DNA of 39,186 bases, taken from contig JAHJXZ010000114.1 in the NCBI GenBank assembly GCA_018827205.1, positions 1 to 39,186 on the forward strand, written 5' to 3'. The position numbers and the translations under genes are program-made. Under the pieces are notes generated by a model. That model did not search any database. It was not told the DNA's origin and saw only the letters and a program-made list of their open reading frames with translations. The DNA comes from Gammaproteobacteria bacterium (GTDB taxonomy: Bacteria; Pseudomonadota; Gammaproteobacteria; Pseudomonadales; Pseudomonadaceae). Positions 25,447 to 32,473 of the stretch are shown piece by piece (position 1 is the stretch's first letter; the number at the start of each line of letters is the position of its first letter).

Positions 25447-25707
25447 TTACGTGCGCTCATCTTTCACAGTCGCGGCATCAAGTAGCTTTTGTAGGCATTC
25501 ATTCGCTAGGTCTACGTTGCTCGCGAGATCATCCAGATTTCCTGGCTGGGTCAGAAACAGAATAGCGCCCAGAACTTTGTCTGATTTATCCGTCGATTTT
25601 TGTAGGATTTCTTCGGCCTTTTCTCGATAGATAGAGCCAAATTTTTTATTGATTACCCAAACTCTATCTTCAGGGCTTAAACCGTATTCCCGTCTGTTCC
25701 TTGGCAT
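25447..25707 (-). CDS. Small hypothetical protein, last cassette of the array
   Basis: 86 residues, charged, probably helical, no family recognised. The only ATG (25705-25707) lies inside the GTTATGC right core site of the adjacent attC, with AGGG and GAGG just upstream. The start is therefore created or preserved by cassette joining. No attC follows its stop at 25447, so it marks the distal end of the array, possibly cut off by the flanking repeat. Lower GC than the genome core. Confidence 0.5.
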   Translation of the reverse strand: MPRNRREYGLSPEDRVWVINKKFGSIYREKAEEILQKSTDKSDKVLGAILFLTQPGNLDDLASNVDLANECLQKLLDAATVKDERT

Positions 25708-25764
25708 AACCCTAAAGCCTCGAATTACACATAATTTTGACGTGAACGGCGCCGCTGGTTGGGC
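25704..25764 (-). other. attC-like site 5 (61 bp), most distal
   Basis: On the minus strand it runs from GCCCAAC (complement of GTTGGGC at 25758-25764) to GTTATGC (complement of GCATAAC at 25704-25710). These fit the RYYYAAC ... GTTRRRY ends of integron attC sites. The interior differs from sites 1-3. It follows the membrane-protein gene in the same orientation, as cassette structure requires. Confidence 0.65.
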
Positions 25765-25782
25765 ATACGTTCGATGGAATGA

Positions 25783-26340
25783 TCAATCATCTCGAGTGGC
25801 ACTGAGGTGTAGTGCTATTGCGATGACCATGTTCCAGAAAATGTACGACGGAAGAACCCACTGTGGCGCGAAGAATGCGTCTTCCCAGTCCATTGTTCGG
25901 AAGTACATTGCGAATGGAATGCTGCCTAGAAACCCTGCCAAAGCAAGCAGCATGAAGTAGCGAAAATACTGCCGAGACTGAATGAGGCGTGGAACGAGAA
26001 GCCCAAGTATTGCCCCGCTTATCGACCCCGCTGCGACAAAGGAAAGCCAACCGGCAATCCACCAGCCAAAGCCTCCGACAGCGAATGCAGCGACCCACGC
26101 GAACACGCCTATGCCCAGCGCAGCCGCTGCGCGACCGCAATTGACCCAACGACTATGGGGAACGAGAAGCAAGGCACCGAAGATGATCCCCGGCAAGATC
26201 CAGGCAGGAGTTTCCGACACGACATCCTTATCAAGAAGGCCGAACGGGCCAACTGCCCAAGCAAGAAGCCCAGCTACTAAGGCCAGCCCAAGTTTAATAG
26301 GCAATGAGATTTTTATGCCTTTAGCAGGCCCTCTATGCAT
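25783..26340 (-). CDS. Cassette-encoded membrane protein, unknown function
   Basis: 185 residues from the ATG at 26340, preferred because GGAG lies seven bases upstream, over a GTG at 26346. About five membrane helices (LGLALVAGLLAWAVGPFG, ILPGIIFGALLLV, FGWWIAGWLSFVAAG, YFMLLALAGFLGSIPFA, FWNMVIAIALHL). No motif that I recognise. It lies between attC-like sites 4 and 5 and forms one cassette. Confidence 0.65.
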   Translation of the reverse strand: MHRGPAKGIKISLPIKLGLALVAGLLAWAVGPFGLLDKDVVSETPAWILPGIIFGALLLVPHSRWVNCGRAAAALGIGVFAWVAAFAVGGFGWWIAGWLSFVAAGSISGAILGLLVPRLIQSRQYFRYFMLLALAGFLGSIPFAMYFRTMDWEDAFFAPQWVLPSYIFWNMVIAIALHLSATRDD

Positions 26341-26357
26341 CAGCACGCTCCAGTGGT

Positions 26358-26433
26358 GCCTAAAATTTGGTTGGCCCCCGCTGCGTGAACAACGGAATGG
26401 CCAGGGCGATAAAGTTTATAAGACTTGTTATGC
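26358..26433 (-). other. attC-like site 4 (76 bp)
   Basis: Minus-strand ends are GCATAAC (complement of 26427-26433) and a degenerate TTTTAGGC (complement of 26358-26365, usually GTTAGGC). The interior differs from sites 1-3, so it belongs to another attC lineage. The pentapeptide gene's TAA stop lies within its first core, a common cassette arrangement. Confidence 0.65.
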
Positions 26434-26676
26434 GCCATATACGCGAAGCAATTCAGACACGAGAATCCCGTTGATCAACATTCCATCTAGATTGGCGTCA
26501 GTGATAACAACATTGCTCAAGTCGACATTATGAAATGTGGCCCCTGCTAACGAAACGTCGGAGAACGACGAACCGGAAAGGTTGACGTCAGTGAAATTAG
26601 CAAGTTTTAGGTTAACGTCTTTAAAGCTCGCCTCTGCTAGTGAAGTGGACTCAAATTTAGATGAATTATTAGTCAT
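26428..26676 (-). CDS. Small pentapeptide-repeat protein (cassette)
   Basis: 82 residues with tandem A(D/N)Lxx-type repeats: LAEASFKDVNLKLANFTDVN, LSGSSFSDVSLAGATFHNVD, LSNVVITDANLDGM. These would fold as a short right-handed quadrilateral beta-helix of about three coils. GGAGAG precedes the ATG. Pentapeptide proteins include gyrase-protecting Qnr and McbG types, but this one is too short and lacks their full length, so function is unknown. Stop codon within attC site 4. Confidence 0.75.
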   Translation of the reverse strand: MTNNSSKFESTSLAEASFKDVNLKLANFTDVNLSGSSFSDVSLAGATFHNVDLSNVVITDANLDGMLINGILVSELLRVYGA

Positions 26677-26698
26677 TATTAGCTCTCCATGCTTGGTG

Positions 26699-26773
26699 TC
26701 TGAAGTTTGGTTAAGGGGCGGGCTTTAGCCCGTCACAGTGAGCGAAACGAGCGGTTTGAACCGATTGTTAGGC
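26699..26773 (-). other. attC-like site 3, one end degenerate
   Basis: Minus strand starts GCCTAAC (complement of GTTAGGC, 26767-26773). It shares the interior TCGCTCAC ... GACGGGCTAAAGCCCG ... CCTTAACC with sites 1 and 2. The far core, expected as GTTAGGC, reads CTTCAGA (complement of 26699-26705), so the end shared with the pentapeptide cassette has decayed. Confidence 0.75.
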
Positions 26774-26779
26774 TTTCCA

Positions 26780-27357
26780 TCATTGCAGCCATGATCCTGA
26801 AATTTCAAATGATCCTTCAAACTCATGAGGGCCTTTCCAACCATTGAGAGCCAGCTTTTTAAAGCGCGACTCATACGCGCGCATGATCCAAAGGTAATTA
26901 TTCCAAAGCTTATCTGAAAGAATATTCTGTTCTTTTGTTTGGGCCCAATTCAAACCGCAGGGATACCTGGCCCAAGATTCAAGGCCTTCTTCGAAATATT
27001 TAAGAGTATTTGAACATTTTGACTGGTAAGGAAGAAGACTTGAATTTTCTGCTAGTTTGGTGAGTTTGTGTGTTTGGATTTTTTTGAAAGAAATCCATTG
27101 CAAACATAGTTTGGATGCTCATGTATTAAATAGGCTTTGATTATGTTCTCAAGTGCAAAGCCAGCCAGTAGTATTACGGTTCGATTAGATGAGCTCCAAG
27201 TCCTGCTGTTTGAGCCAAAGAAATCACGGCGAGAAATTTTAGAGTTGTTGCTGTCTCTAAGTATCTTGGCCTGTTCATGCAGTTCGCTAGCAACCAAAAA
27301 CCAAGAGTGTGGATTTGCAATTTCTTCAAATTCAATGCTCTGGCTTAGAGAGTACAT
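26780..27357 (-). pseudogene. HEPN-like cassette gene split by a one-base frame change at an A7 run
   Basis: Two overlapping minus-strand frames (27357-27052 and 27103-26780) are halves of one protein of about 192 residues. The first ends its homology at NRTVILLAGFALENIIKAYLI ... GFLSKK. The second continues KIQTHKLTKLAENSSLLPYQ ... SWARYPCGLNW. The pattern GFALENIIKAYL / G-L / THKL-LA is that of HEPN-type nucleic-acid-associated proteins. The join is a run of seven A (plus-strand T run 27079-27085) read A-AAA-AAA in the first frame. A -1 shift there restores the frame exactly. It could be a mutation, a homopolymer sequencing error or programmed frameshifting. Confidence 0.65.
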
Positions 27358-27363
27358 ACGGAT

Positions 27364-27439
27364 GCCTAACGATAGGTTAAGGGGCCGGATTTAGCCCGTC
27401 AAAGTGAGCGAAGCGAACGATTTGAACCAGTTTTTATGC
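27364..27439 (-). other. attC-like site 2 (76 bp)
   Basis: Minus strand from GCATAAA (complement of 27433-27439) to a canonical GTTAGGC (complement of 27364-27370). Interior blocks ACTGGTTCAAATCG, TTCGCTTCGCTCAC and GACGGGCTAAATCCGGCC can fold as an extended hairpin with unpaired bases, like chromosomal-integron attC sites. It immediately follows the HNH gene stop (27442) and is followed by the next gene start at 27357. Confidence 0.85.
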
Positions 27440-27441
27440 GT

Positions 27442-28341
27442 TCACGACGCGAGATTAATATTAAGTGAAGTAAAGATTTCTGATCTGGCCTGGCTTAGGC
27501 TATCGTCATCTATTTGATACTGTTTGGCAGGGTTGGCGGCCATAGTAAAAGTGCTCATGTTAGTAATTTGATTTTCACTAGAAATAAATATTGGTGATTT
27601 TGGGATGCAAGTTCTCAAAGCCAAGATTTCTCCGAAGGCTAATTTGTGCGATGGGAAATTAGCATTATTCAGTTCTTCTTCTTTTATCCAGCTTCTAAGG
27701 CGGCCCAAGTTTTCGCCAAATAAATAATTTTTGGTTAAAAACCCATCACAGATACATAGAATGAAAGTAAGGTTTTTTATCTTGAATAGAATGGTACTGG
27801 GGCTTGCCATGGTCATTAGATCTGTTGCGCTGTTATTTGTTTTAAATACGTACAGGCTTGATGGCAATTGAAAGCCATAGCCGTTAGCATATGAACTTCT
27901 TACAAATTCAAAATTCTGACTGGAAATAATTGATTCGCAGATTTCACGCCATGGCTCATTATTTGTCTTTAGGAGGTCGTCGTAGAATAAGCCATAGAAT
28001 ATTTTAGAAAGCCATGTTGTGATTATTGAATTTGCAGAGTTGTCCGGCTGGTAAGTTGTCGGTAGAGAATTTTCTTCTGATATAAGTAAATCGTACAAAT
28101 TATCGGGGTCTTCTAAGAGCTCAAGAACTCGATCTTCATACGCGCTTCCAAACTCATTATTGCAAATTTTATGTGATGGTACTTTGATTCGGCTGTATTG
28201 TGTTTTTCTTTCGCCTGTGACTGTTTCCTCTTTTATTCCTAGCTTGCCGAGCAAGCTATTTGGGATTATGTGCTCCATAGACTTTTTACCCTCAATAGGT
28301 TTTGAGCAAAAAAAGCACAATTTTTTTAATTCGCTTGTCAC
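27442..28341 (-). CDS. HNH-type putative endonuclease (cassette)
   Basis: 299 residues, AT-rich coding. The N-terminal 70 residues carry an HNH/zinc-finger arrangement: CFFCSKPIEG (residues 9-18), SMEHIIPNSLLG with the HNH histidine near residue 24, then VPSHKICNNEFGSAYED (H near residue 57, N/N near 61-62). The remaining ~220 residues are not recognised. They end in a C-terminal region with LAFGEILALRTC and could be a specificity domain. Found between attC sites 1 and 2. A role in phage or plasmid restriction is plausible but inferred. Confidence 0.75.
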   Translation of the reverse strand: MTSELKKLCFFCSKPIEGKKSMEHIIPNSLLGKLGIKEETVTGERKTQYSRIKVPSHKICNNEFGSAYEDRVLELLEDPDNLYDLLISEENSLPTTYQPDNSANSIITTWLSKIFYGLFYDDLLKTNNEPWREICESIISSQNFEFVRSSYANGYGFQLPSSLYVFKTNNSATDLMTMASPSTILFKIKNLTFILCICDGFLTKNYLFGENLGRLRSWIKEEELNNANFPSHKLAFGEILALRTCIPKSPIFISSENQITNMSTFTMAANPAKQYQIDDDSLSQARSEIFTSLNINLAS

Positions 28342-28368
28342 GGATGATTACTCGAATTTTAAATGGGC

Positions 28369-28445
28369 ACATAACGATTAGCTAAGGTGCGGGCTTTAGC
28401 CCGTCCTGAGTGAGCAAAGCGAACGACTTGAACCAGTTGTTATGT
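28369..28445 (-). other. attC-like site 1 (77 bp)
   Basis: Ends are perfectly complementary, GCACATAAC on one side and GTTATGTGC on the other (plus-strand 28367-28375 and 28439-28447). The interior ACTGGTTCAAGTCG, TTCGCTTTGCTCAC and GACGGGCTAAAGCCCG closely matches sites 2 and 3. The TAA stop of the NYN/PIN-like gene is within the first core site. Confidence 0.88.
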
Positions 28446-29000
28446 GCTCTTAACTCGCAGCCAGTGCTTCTTTGATTTGTCTTGGCGCTTGATCTTTCCA
28501 GCTTTTATAAGTTGGTTGAATGATGTGGTGAAATTAGACTGTGGGATATTTAACTTCTGTTGAATTTCAATTGATGTGATTGGCTGAGACATTAGCTTGA
28601 GAATTTTTGCCTCAAGTGATGTGTCAATTGCGACAACAACATTATTGCTTTCGGTTTCAATGGCGATGTATGGAGCGCTAGATTTAACACCTGCAAGTGA
28701 GCATTGAAATTCAAAGGCTTTCCAAAGATTATGGTCTTTGGAGCAAAGATTAAATTCTATTGCTTTCTTCTCAGCTTTTGATAGGTGAGATAGGACGTTA
28801 GATAGGTGGGCGATTATGTAGAAGTCTGCTTGGTTTTGCCCCGACGGATATCCGCTCACGCAGGTTAATAGGGCATTGCTGCATGCAGATTTAAGGCCTT
28901 CTGAGTTTGAGAAGACGAAAACTCTATCGAGGATGGAAATCGTTAGCTCATCCAGCATATTGAGGCCGATGTTTTCAGCGTCGACGTAATAGATTTTCAA
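28440..29000 (-). CDS. NYN/PIN-like nuclease with C-terminal winged helix (first cassette)
   Basis: 186 residues. Residues 1 to about 115 look like a PIN/NYN nuclease core: MKIYYVDAENIG with Asp7 and Glu9, YPSGQNQADFYIIAHL (Asp about 59) and NLCSKDHNLWKAF (Asp about 89) supply the usual acidic metal-binding set. Residues 130-186 resemble a winged helix-turn-helix (LEAKILKLMSQPITSIEIQQ, then KAGKIKRQ). It begins just inside the first cassette boundary (GTTATGTA at 29024-29031), so it occupies the first position of the array, where expression is usually best. RNA or DNA target unknown. Confidence 0.72.
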   Translation of the reverse strand: MKIYYVDAENIGLNMLDELTISILDRVFVFSNSEGLKSACSNALLTCVSGYPSGQNQADFYIIAHLSNVLSHLSKAEKKAIEFNLCSKDHNLWKAFEFQCSLAGVKSSAPYIAIETESNNVVVAIDTSLEAKILKLMSQPITSIEIQQKLNIPQSNFTTSFNQLIKAGKIKRQDKSKKHWLRVKST

Positions 29001-29023
29001 AGGCTACTCCAATGCCAAATGAG

Positions 29024-29031
29024 TACATAAC
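29024..29031 (-). other. Right boundary of the cassette array (core-site half)
   Basis: The minus strand reads GTTATGTA, the GTTRRRY-type right core, 24 bases upstream of the first cassette's gene. No preceding attC of the sites 1-3 type is present to the right, so this may be the former attI-cassette junction. Confidence 0.5.
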
Positions 29032-29037
29032 TATTAA

Positions 29038-29073
29038 TTATGCGACACGTATGTCGCGATATGTGTCGCATAA
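29038..29073. repeat. 36-bp palindrome at the proximal edge of the cassette array
   Basis: TTATGCGACAC (29038-29048) and GTGTCGCATAA (29063-29073) are perfect 11-base arms around a TCGCGA-centred, partly palindromic core. It begins seven bases from the first cassette boundary. It could be a recombinase or regulator binding site, or a hairpin. I do not recognise the family. Confidence 0.65.
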
Positions 29074-29308
29074 ATTTCCTGGTCGTTGGCTAAGTCCATG
29101 CCTGCCTTGCAGGCGTTCGCAACAACGCGACAGCACCTAGAGGTAAGCGCGACATATCGGACGGTAAACCAGAGCTACTGGCGAAATGCTGGCAGGCCTG
29201 AGCCAGAAGCTAGTTCATTCATGCTGAGGCTGTCCATTGTGGAAATGCGGACAAGTTTTGCCCTGGCTTTTCTTTCGTCAGCCACAGAAACATCAGCCGC
29301 GCGCCAAG
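29074..29308. other. Non-coding stretch between palindrome and flanking repeat
   Basis: 235 bases in which I see no supported gene. An 85-residue plus-strand frame from a TTG at 29086 runs into the repeat and has no recognisable features. No remnant of an integron integrase could be recognised on either strand. Confidence 0.5.
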
Positions 29309-29621
29309 TCCCCGTCAGGAGGCCGAGCGGAGGTGTTGCGTAGGGGGACGAGCCGCATGGATGCGGCGAGAGGCTTAAAGGGCCAGGGACGGCCCTTGTA
29401 AGCCGGCCCCCGGAGCAGCACCGGAGGGAGGGAAGTTGAGCGAAGCGAGACCCGGATGCAGGGGCGTGTTTCTTTTGCTTACTTTTCTTTGCACGCGCAA
29501 AGAAAAGTGAGGCGCCCGAGGGGGCGCAACACGAGACATCAGCCGACGCGCTGTGATGCCGAATACGGAGGAGGGCTTAAAACATCGCGGCCAAGGACTA
29601 GGCGTCCCCGCCGCTCCTACA
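29309..29621 (-). repeat. Right copy of the ~310-bp inverted repeat flanking the island
   Basis: Inverted counterpart of 25016-25330. From left: CCCCGTCAGGAGG, GCCGCATGGATGCGGC, GGGGCGTGTTTCTTTTGC, the CTTTTCTTTG/CAAAGAAAAG hairpin, a 22-base perfect match GGCGCCCGAG...CGCAACAC (29511-29532), GATGCCGAATAC, and the inverted REP CCGCTCCTACA ending at 29621. It fills the gap up to the exonuclease stop. Confidence 0.85.
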
Positions 29622-29632
29622 AAAGCGCGCCC

Positions 29633-30343
29633 TCAACTCCATAATTCCCCAACCGGCGTATCCCCCGAATACCGCGTCGCCACCTGCGCCTGCAGCAACT
29701 CCGCAGTCGCCAGCGCATCGGTCAAGGCATGGTGGGCCTGGTACATCGGCAGGTTGTAACGCGAGCGGCTGTCAGCTAGACGAATCGACAGCGGTTGCCG
29801 GCCCAGCAAGCGGCCCAGCCAGCCCGGCTGGCGCTTGGGATACAGGCGCGCCTCTAGCTGCATGGTATCGATCACCGGGAACTGCAACCCCTCACCCACC
29901 TGCTGGCGCAGCGCCTGGTCGAGAAAGCTGCGCTCGATGTTGCGGTAGTGCACCACCATCACCTTGCCGGCCATAGCGGTGAGCAACTCATCGAGAATCT
30001 GCCCCAGGCGCGGCGCGTGGCGGATGTCGGAGTGGGTGATGTGGTGGAAGGTCACCGATTCGCCGCTCAGCTCGCTGACCGGCTTCACCAGCCAATAACG
30101 CGCCGCGCCGCAGCGGATGCGTTGCAGGTTGAAGGGCAGCAGGCCGAGGCTGACGATGGCGTGCTGGTTGGCATCCAGGCCGGTGGTTTCCACGTCCAGG
30201 GCCAGCAGTGGCACCTGTTCCAGTGGGGTGTCGGCGGCCACGCAGCCGGCCTGGTAGAAGGCTTGCAAGCGAGGATCCGTCGCGCTTGCGGCGAGTTCGC
30301 TAAAGCGCGCGGCCCAGTCGAGTGGCGTGGCTGGCGCGCTCAC
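29633..30343 (-). CDS. DEDDh-type 3'-5' exonuclease (DnaQ/RNase T superfamily)
   Basis: 236 residues from a GTG (30343) that overlaps the upstream gene's TGA, indicating translational coupling. Exo I motif LLALDVETTGLD (Asp and Glu ligands, near residue 48), Exo II VVHYRNIERSFLDQAL near residue 130, and Exo III HHALTDALATAELLQAQ near residue 205, giving the DEDDh set. It is a stand-alone exonuclease rather than a polymerase subunit by length. Pairing with the DUF294/CBS gene is conserved in pseudomonads to my recollection. The biological substrate is not established from sequence. Confidence 0.9.
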   Translation of the reverse strand: MSAPATPLDWAARFSELAASATDPRLQAFYQAGCVAADTPLEQVPLLALDVETTGLDANQHAIVSLGLLPFNLQRIRCGAARYWLVKPVSELSGESVTFHHITHSDIRHAPRLGQILDELLTAMAGKVMVVHYRNIERSFLDQALRQQVGEGLQFPVIDTMQLEARLYPKRQPGWLGRLLGRQPLSIRLADSRSRYNLPMYQAHHALTDALATAELLQAQVATRYSGDTPVGELWS

Positions 30344-32214
30344 AGGCTTTTGCCCGGCTGCGCGGGGTAGCGGAAGCGCAGGAATTTCTGCGCGTTGCTG
30401 AGCACGCCAAAGGCTTCCTTGAGGTTGTGCCGATCACTGGCGGAAACTTTTTCCGGCTCGATGTAGTTGTTCGGTTGCGCGCCATCGGCCGCGGCCATGG
30501 CTTGATGGCGGGCGCGTACCAGGCTGAGAAACTCCAGGGCGTAGCGCAGCTGGCTAAGGGCCTCGGGTTGCAGCAGTTTGGTTTTACCGATGGCGTCGAG
30601 GCGTTCCAGGGAGTTCTGCGCCTTGCTGCCGCAGGCCAGGGCGTGCACGCGGATCAGGTCGGTGAGCGGCGCTGTGCCACGGCCCTTGAGGTTGATGATG
30701 TGCTTCTGCTGGCCGTCGGTTTCCATCACAAAAGTGCGGAAGAAGCCCAGCGGCGGCGTGCGGTTAAGGGCGTTGCGCGCCAGTGCGGCGAGGAAGGCCG
30801 GGTTGCTGCTGGCCTTCTGCGCGAGCAGGTCTTTGAGGTTTTCCACCAGTTCGATCTCGCCATACACGCCGTCGAGGTCGAAGAAGATGCAGCTGTGCAG
30901 CAGCGTCTGTGGCTTGGGCTTATCGATCCATTGGCTGAAGTAGTCGCGCCAGACGCTCAGCGGCTGCCGCCACTGGGCGTTGCTGGCCATGATGCCGCCC
31001 TTGCAGTAGCTGTAGCCGCAGGCGGCCAGGCCGTCGCTGACAAACTGGGCGAGGGCGGCGAAGTAGGTGTCGTGCTGCGCGGGGTCGAAGCGGTCATCGA
31101 GCACCAGGGCGTTGTCCTGATCGGTTACCAGCAGCTGTTCGTCGCGGGCCATGGAGCCGGCGACCATAAAGCAGTAAGGCACTGGCGCCGGGCCGAGTTT
31201 TTGCTCGGCCAGCTCCAGCAGGCGCTGGGTGAAGGCGCGGCCGATGCCGGCCATGGCGCTGCCGACCATATGCGCGGTGGCCTGCTCGTTGACCATGCGC
31301 ACGAAGGTGGCGCGCAGGTCCGGCAGCAGGCTTTGCAGGCCGGCGACATCCGGCTGGTTAAAGATCGAGTTGACTAGGTAGAGGCTGCTTTGCGACTCGT
31401 AGCGGATGATGTCGCTAAGGCTGATCAGGCCGATGGGCCGGCGCCGCTGTACTACGGGCAGGTGGTGGATGTTGTGGCGCAGCATGCACAGCATGGCGTC
31501 GAACACGCTGTCATCAGCCTGGATGGTAACTGGGTTGGGCGACATCACCTGGCTTACCGGCGTTGCGCTGTTCAGCCCTACGGCGAGCACGCGGGTGCGC
31601 AGGTCGCGGTCGGTGAGGATGCCGACCATCGCGGCGCTGGCGGCGTCGCCATCGATAATCACCAGCGAGGATACGCTTTGCTCGGTCATCAGCTGGGCGG
31701 CCTGCTGTACCGGGGTATCCAGGCTGACGCAGACCGGTTTGCGCGAGATCAGTTTGCTGACCTTGAGCTGGACCAATTCGCTGGCCTGGCCCTGGCTTTC
31801 CACCGCCGACTTGAGCCGCGACTGGCCTTCGGCCTCGACGAACTCGGCAAAGCCGTCGTGCTCTTCGCAAAGCTGGGCGAACAGCGTGGCGGGGATAAAG
31901 TAGATCAGGCTGTCTTCGATGGCGCGCGCCGGGAAGCGCACCTTGTTGCTGCGCAGCAGGCCAGCCTGGCCGAAGATGTCGCCTTCGCTCAGGCGGTTGT
32001 ACAGCTCGCCATTGCGCCGGTAGATTTCCACCGCGCCGCTGCGCACGTAGTGCAGCTCATGGATGGCTGCGCCGTACAGCAGAATGTCGGTGCCGGCCTT
32101 GAAGTAGGTGACCTCGACCTGGCGGGCGATGGCGTCCAGGCTGTCTTCGGGCAAAGTATCAAAGGGCGGGAAGCGCTGGAGGTGATCGCGGATTTCCAGT
32201 AACTCGATCTGCAT
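30340..32214 (-). CDS. cNMP-binding / CBS / DUF294 putative nucleotidyltransferase
   Basis: 624 residues. Residues ~10-130 form a cyclic-nucleotide-binding-like domain (RSGAVEIYRRNGELYNRLSE, GDIFGQAGLL). Residues ~155-275 form two CBS repeats (ISRKPVCVSLDTPVQQAAQL, GILTDRDLRTRVLA, VSQVMSPNPVTIQ, GLISLSDIIRY). Then comes a GlnD-like nucleotidyltransferase core with FMVAGSMARDEQLLVTDQDN near residue 350 and a C-terminal substrate domain. This architecture suggests signal-regulated nucleotidyl transfer to a protein or small molecule, target unknown. It ends in an overlap with the exonuclease gene. Confidence 0.9.
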   Translation of the reverse strand: MQIELLEIRDHLQRFPPFDTLPEDSLDAIARQVEVTYFKAGTDILLYGAAIHELHYVRSGAVEIYRRNGELYNRLSEGDIFGQAGLLRSNKVRFPARAIEDSLIYFIPATLFAQLCEEHDGFAEFVEAEGQSRLKSAVESQGQASELVQLKVSKLISRKPVCVSLDTPVQQAAQLMTEQSVSSLVIIDGDAASAAMVGILTDRDLRTRVLAVGLNSATPVSQVMSPNPVTIQADDSVFDAMLCMLRHNIHHLPVVQRRRPIGLISLSDIIRYESQSSLYLVNSIFNQPDVAGLQSLLPDLRATFVRMVNEQATAHMVGSAMAGIGRAFTQRLLELAEQKLGPAPVPYCFMVAGSMARDEQLLVTDQDNALVLDDRFDPAQHDTYFAALAQFVSDGLAACGYSYCKGGIMASNAQWRQPLSVWRDYFSQWIDKPKPQTLLHSCIFFDLDGVYGEIELVENLKDLLAQKASSNPAFLAALARNALNRTPPLGFFRTFVMETDGQQKHIINLKGRGTAPLTDLIRVHALACGSKAQNSLERLDAIGKTKLLQPEALSQLRYALEFLSLVRARHQAMAAADGAQPNNYIEPEKVSASDRHNLKEAFGVLSNAQKFLRFRYPAQPGKSL

Positions 32215-32378
32215 GGGGTGCCTCGCAGTGGCTGGCCCTTAAGGATACGGCGATTGCCGGGTGCTGTCCGCCCCGCTGGCGTTACCGGGTGTGGCGGCTA
32301 GCGTTAGCGGCTGCAAGGATGAGCAGATGGCTGGATCTGCACGGCTATGCTGAGTTGGCTGTTTGCGTGATGCTGCAG

Positions 32379-32392
32379 CCCGCTCCTGCGGG
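32379..32392. repeat. Short REP-type hairpin
   Basis: CCCGC-TCCT-GCGGG in the 259-base divergent gap between the DUF294 gene and lemA, in the typical pseudomonad context GCAGCCCGCTCCTGCGGGAG. Nothing else recognisable in this gap. Confidence 0.6.
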
Positions 32393-32473
32393 AGTACGAA
32401 CCCCGCTAGTGATGTTTGTAACATGTAATTAAAACGGTGCTGTTATTAACGACCGGTTGTTCAAGGAGTGGCT

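Noticed and set aside
25640-29030. CRISPR array, because similar short sequences recur at intervals
   Set aside because: Recurring units are 61-77 bp, separated by whole genes of different lengths, and have complementary core ends. They fit attC sites, not 30-bp repeats with uniform spacers.
29086-29343. Plus-strand 85-residue frame right of the cassette array, considered as an integrase remnant
   Set aside because: No tyrosine-recombinase motif and no similarity that I can see to integron integrases. It runs into repeat sequence.
30322-32202. Two long plus-strand frames (351 and 270 residues) opposite the DUF294 gene
   Set aside because: Antisense shadows of codon bias. The minus strand shows cNMP, CBS and nucleotidyltransferase motifs in order.
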